NCBI GenBank assembly: GCA_023457035.1
Contig: JAEWNN010000182.1
Location: 1-17,442 of the forward strand
Reading direction: 5' to 3'
Length of the DNA stretch: 17,442 nt
Source of the DNA: Verrucomicrobiota bacterium
GTDB lineage: Bacteria > Verrucomicrobiota > Verrucomicrobiia > Opitutales > Opitutaceae
Shown here: one piece after another, positions 16,588 to 17,442 of the stretch
Position numbering within the stretch: the stretch's first letter is position 1
Layout: every line of letters begins with the position of its first letter
Notes under the pieces: generated by a model
What the model was told of the DNA's origin: nothing
The model's database searches: none
The model's input: the letters and a program-made list of their open reading frames with translations, nothing else
Program-made: the position numbers and the translations under genes

Positions 16588-17442
16588 ATGTCCACCACCA
16601 TCACCAACGTCATCGCCCGCGAGATCATCGACTCCCGCGGCAACCCGACCGTTGAGGTCGACGTCAAGCTCTCCTGCGGCGCCCTCGGCCGCGCGGCCGT
16701 CCCGTCCGGCGCCAGCACCGGCGAGAACGAGGCCATCGAACTGCGCGACTCCTCCGCGCCCGCCAAGTCGCTGCCCAAGGGCATCGACGGCAAGAAGCGC
16801 TTCCTGGGCAAGGGCGTCCAGGCCGCCGTCAACAACGTCAAGACCGTCATCGCCCCGGCCATCATCGGCATGGATTCGATCGATCAGATCGGCATCGACC
16901 GCACGATGATCAAGCTCGATGGCACCAAGACCAAGGCCAAGCTCGGCGCCAACGCCATTCTCGCCGTCTCCATGGCCGTGGCCAAGGCCTCCGCCTCCGC
17001 CCTCGACATCCCGCTCTACAAGTACCTCGGCGGGCCGAACGCCAAGGTCCTCCCCGTTCCGATGATGAACATCATGAACGGCGGCGCGCACTCCGATGCC
17101 CCGATCGACTTCCAGGAATTCATGATCATGCCCTTCGGCGCCCCGACCTTCTCCGAAGGCCTGCGCATGGGCTGCGAAGTCTTCCACTCCCTCAAGAAGG
17201 TCCTGAAGGAAAAGGGCCTCGCCACCGCCGTCGGTGACGAAGGCGGCTTCGCCCCGAAGCTCGAGTCCACCGAGGCGGCCCTCGACGCCATCGCCCTCGC
17301 CGTCAAGAACGCCGGCTACAAGCTCGGCAAGGACATCTACCTCGCCCTCGACGTCGCCTCCTCCGAGTTCTACGTGAAGGAGAAGAAGCACTACGTCTTC
17401 AAGAAGTCCTCCGGCAAGATCTACACCGGCGACGAGATGGTC
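16588..17442 (+). CDS. eno: Enolase (phosphopyruvate hydratase), 3' partial
   Basis: The first 285 codons are present; the gene runs off the window, so the C-terminal third of the barrel is unseen. Enolase interconverts 2-phosphoglycerate and PEP in the cytosol. The N-terminal domain begins ITNVIAREIIDSRGNPTVEVDV, with flexible loop SGASTG (40-45). H168 in GGAHSDAP, E218 in AVGDEGGFAP and the first magnesium ligand D255 in LALDVASSEFY are all in place. GGAHSDAPIDFQEFMI is close to the Bacteroidetes form rather than the ADNNVDIQEF of Proteobacteria. Relative to the usual ELRDGD-KRYxGKGV segment there is an in-frame insertion of about 12 residues at 55-68 (SSAPAKSLPKGIDG). ATG 16588 matches the family start. 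It sits 33 bp after the fba terminator, leaving little room for its own promoter. Confidence 0.97.
   Translation, partial: MSTTITNVIAREIIDSRGNPTVEVDVKLSCGALGRAAVPSGASTGENEAIELRDSSAPAKSLPKGIDGKKRFLGKGVQAAVNNVKTVIAPAIIGMDSIDQIGIDRTMIKLDGTKTKAKLGANAILAVSMAVAKASASALDIPLYKYLGGPNAKVLPVPMMNIMNGGAHSDAPIDFQEFMIMPFGAPTFSEGLRMGCEVFHSLKKVLKEKGLATAVGDEGGFAPKLESTEAALDAIALAVKNAGYKLGKDIYLALDVASSEFYVKEKKHYVFKKSSGKIYTGDEMV

Overview
The window is about 17.4 kb of very GC-rich bacterial chromosome with twelve protein-coding genes. Ten are complete; the first and last are cut by the window edges. No tRNA, rRNA, CRISPR array, insertion sequence or phage gene is visible. The GC content, near absence of Shine-Dalgarno sequences, Bacteroidetes-like enolase motifs and gene content together suggest a Verrucomicrobiota bacterium, most likely Opitutales/Opitutaceae. 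That placement is inferred from gene character, not from a marker-gene comparison.

Left part (1-6115). The 3' end of GTP-dependent PEP carboxykinase (pckG) is followed by a clear intrinsic terminator. Next is a 1162-residue membrane hybrid histidine kinase whose exported sensor looks like about seven tandem OB-like beta-barrel repeats. A gamma-class carbonic anhydrase (minus strand) and a biotin-dependent carboxyltransferase subunit (plus strand) then diverge from a 64-bp gap. The carboxyltransferase has no biotinyl domain and resembles the 5S subunit of transcarboxylase. PEP carboxykinase, carbonic anhydrase and carboxyltransferase would all act at the oxaloacetate/CO2/bicarbonate node, as in a succinate-propionate type of metabolism. 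They are not one operon.

Middle part (6120-10563). A minus-strand pair encodes an ABC-transporter ATPase and a long solute-binding protein, with no permease gene beside them. Divergent from it is hypoxanthine phosphoribosyltransferase (hpt). A cluster of three hairpins separates hpt from a convergent amidohydrolase.

Right part (10687-17442). An exported two-half M16 zinc peptidase (PqqL-like) converges on a minus-strand envelope protein with Sel1-like repeats and a C-terminal TonB domain. After a 392-bp non-coding stretch come class II fructose-bisphosphate aldolase (fba) and enolase (eno, truncated by the window end), separated by a strong intrinsic terminator.

Most of the window is housekeeping or common accessory content. 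The points worth a second look are the OB-array sensor kinase, the 5S-like carboxyltransferase beside a carbonic anhydrase, the permease-less ABC pair, a recurring short-leader promoter layout with SD-less and sometimes pyrimidine-rich start sites, paired palindromes upstream of fba, a roughly 12-residue insertion in enolase, and a drop in GC in the 3' half of the TonB-domain gene. I did not find a clearly new multi-gene system.
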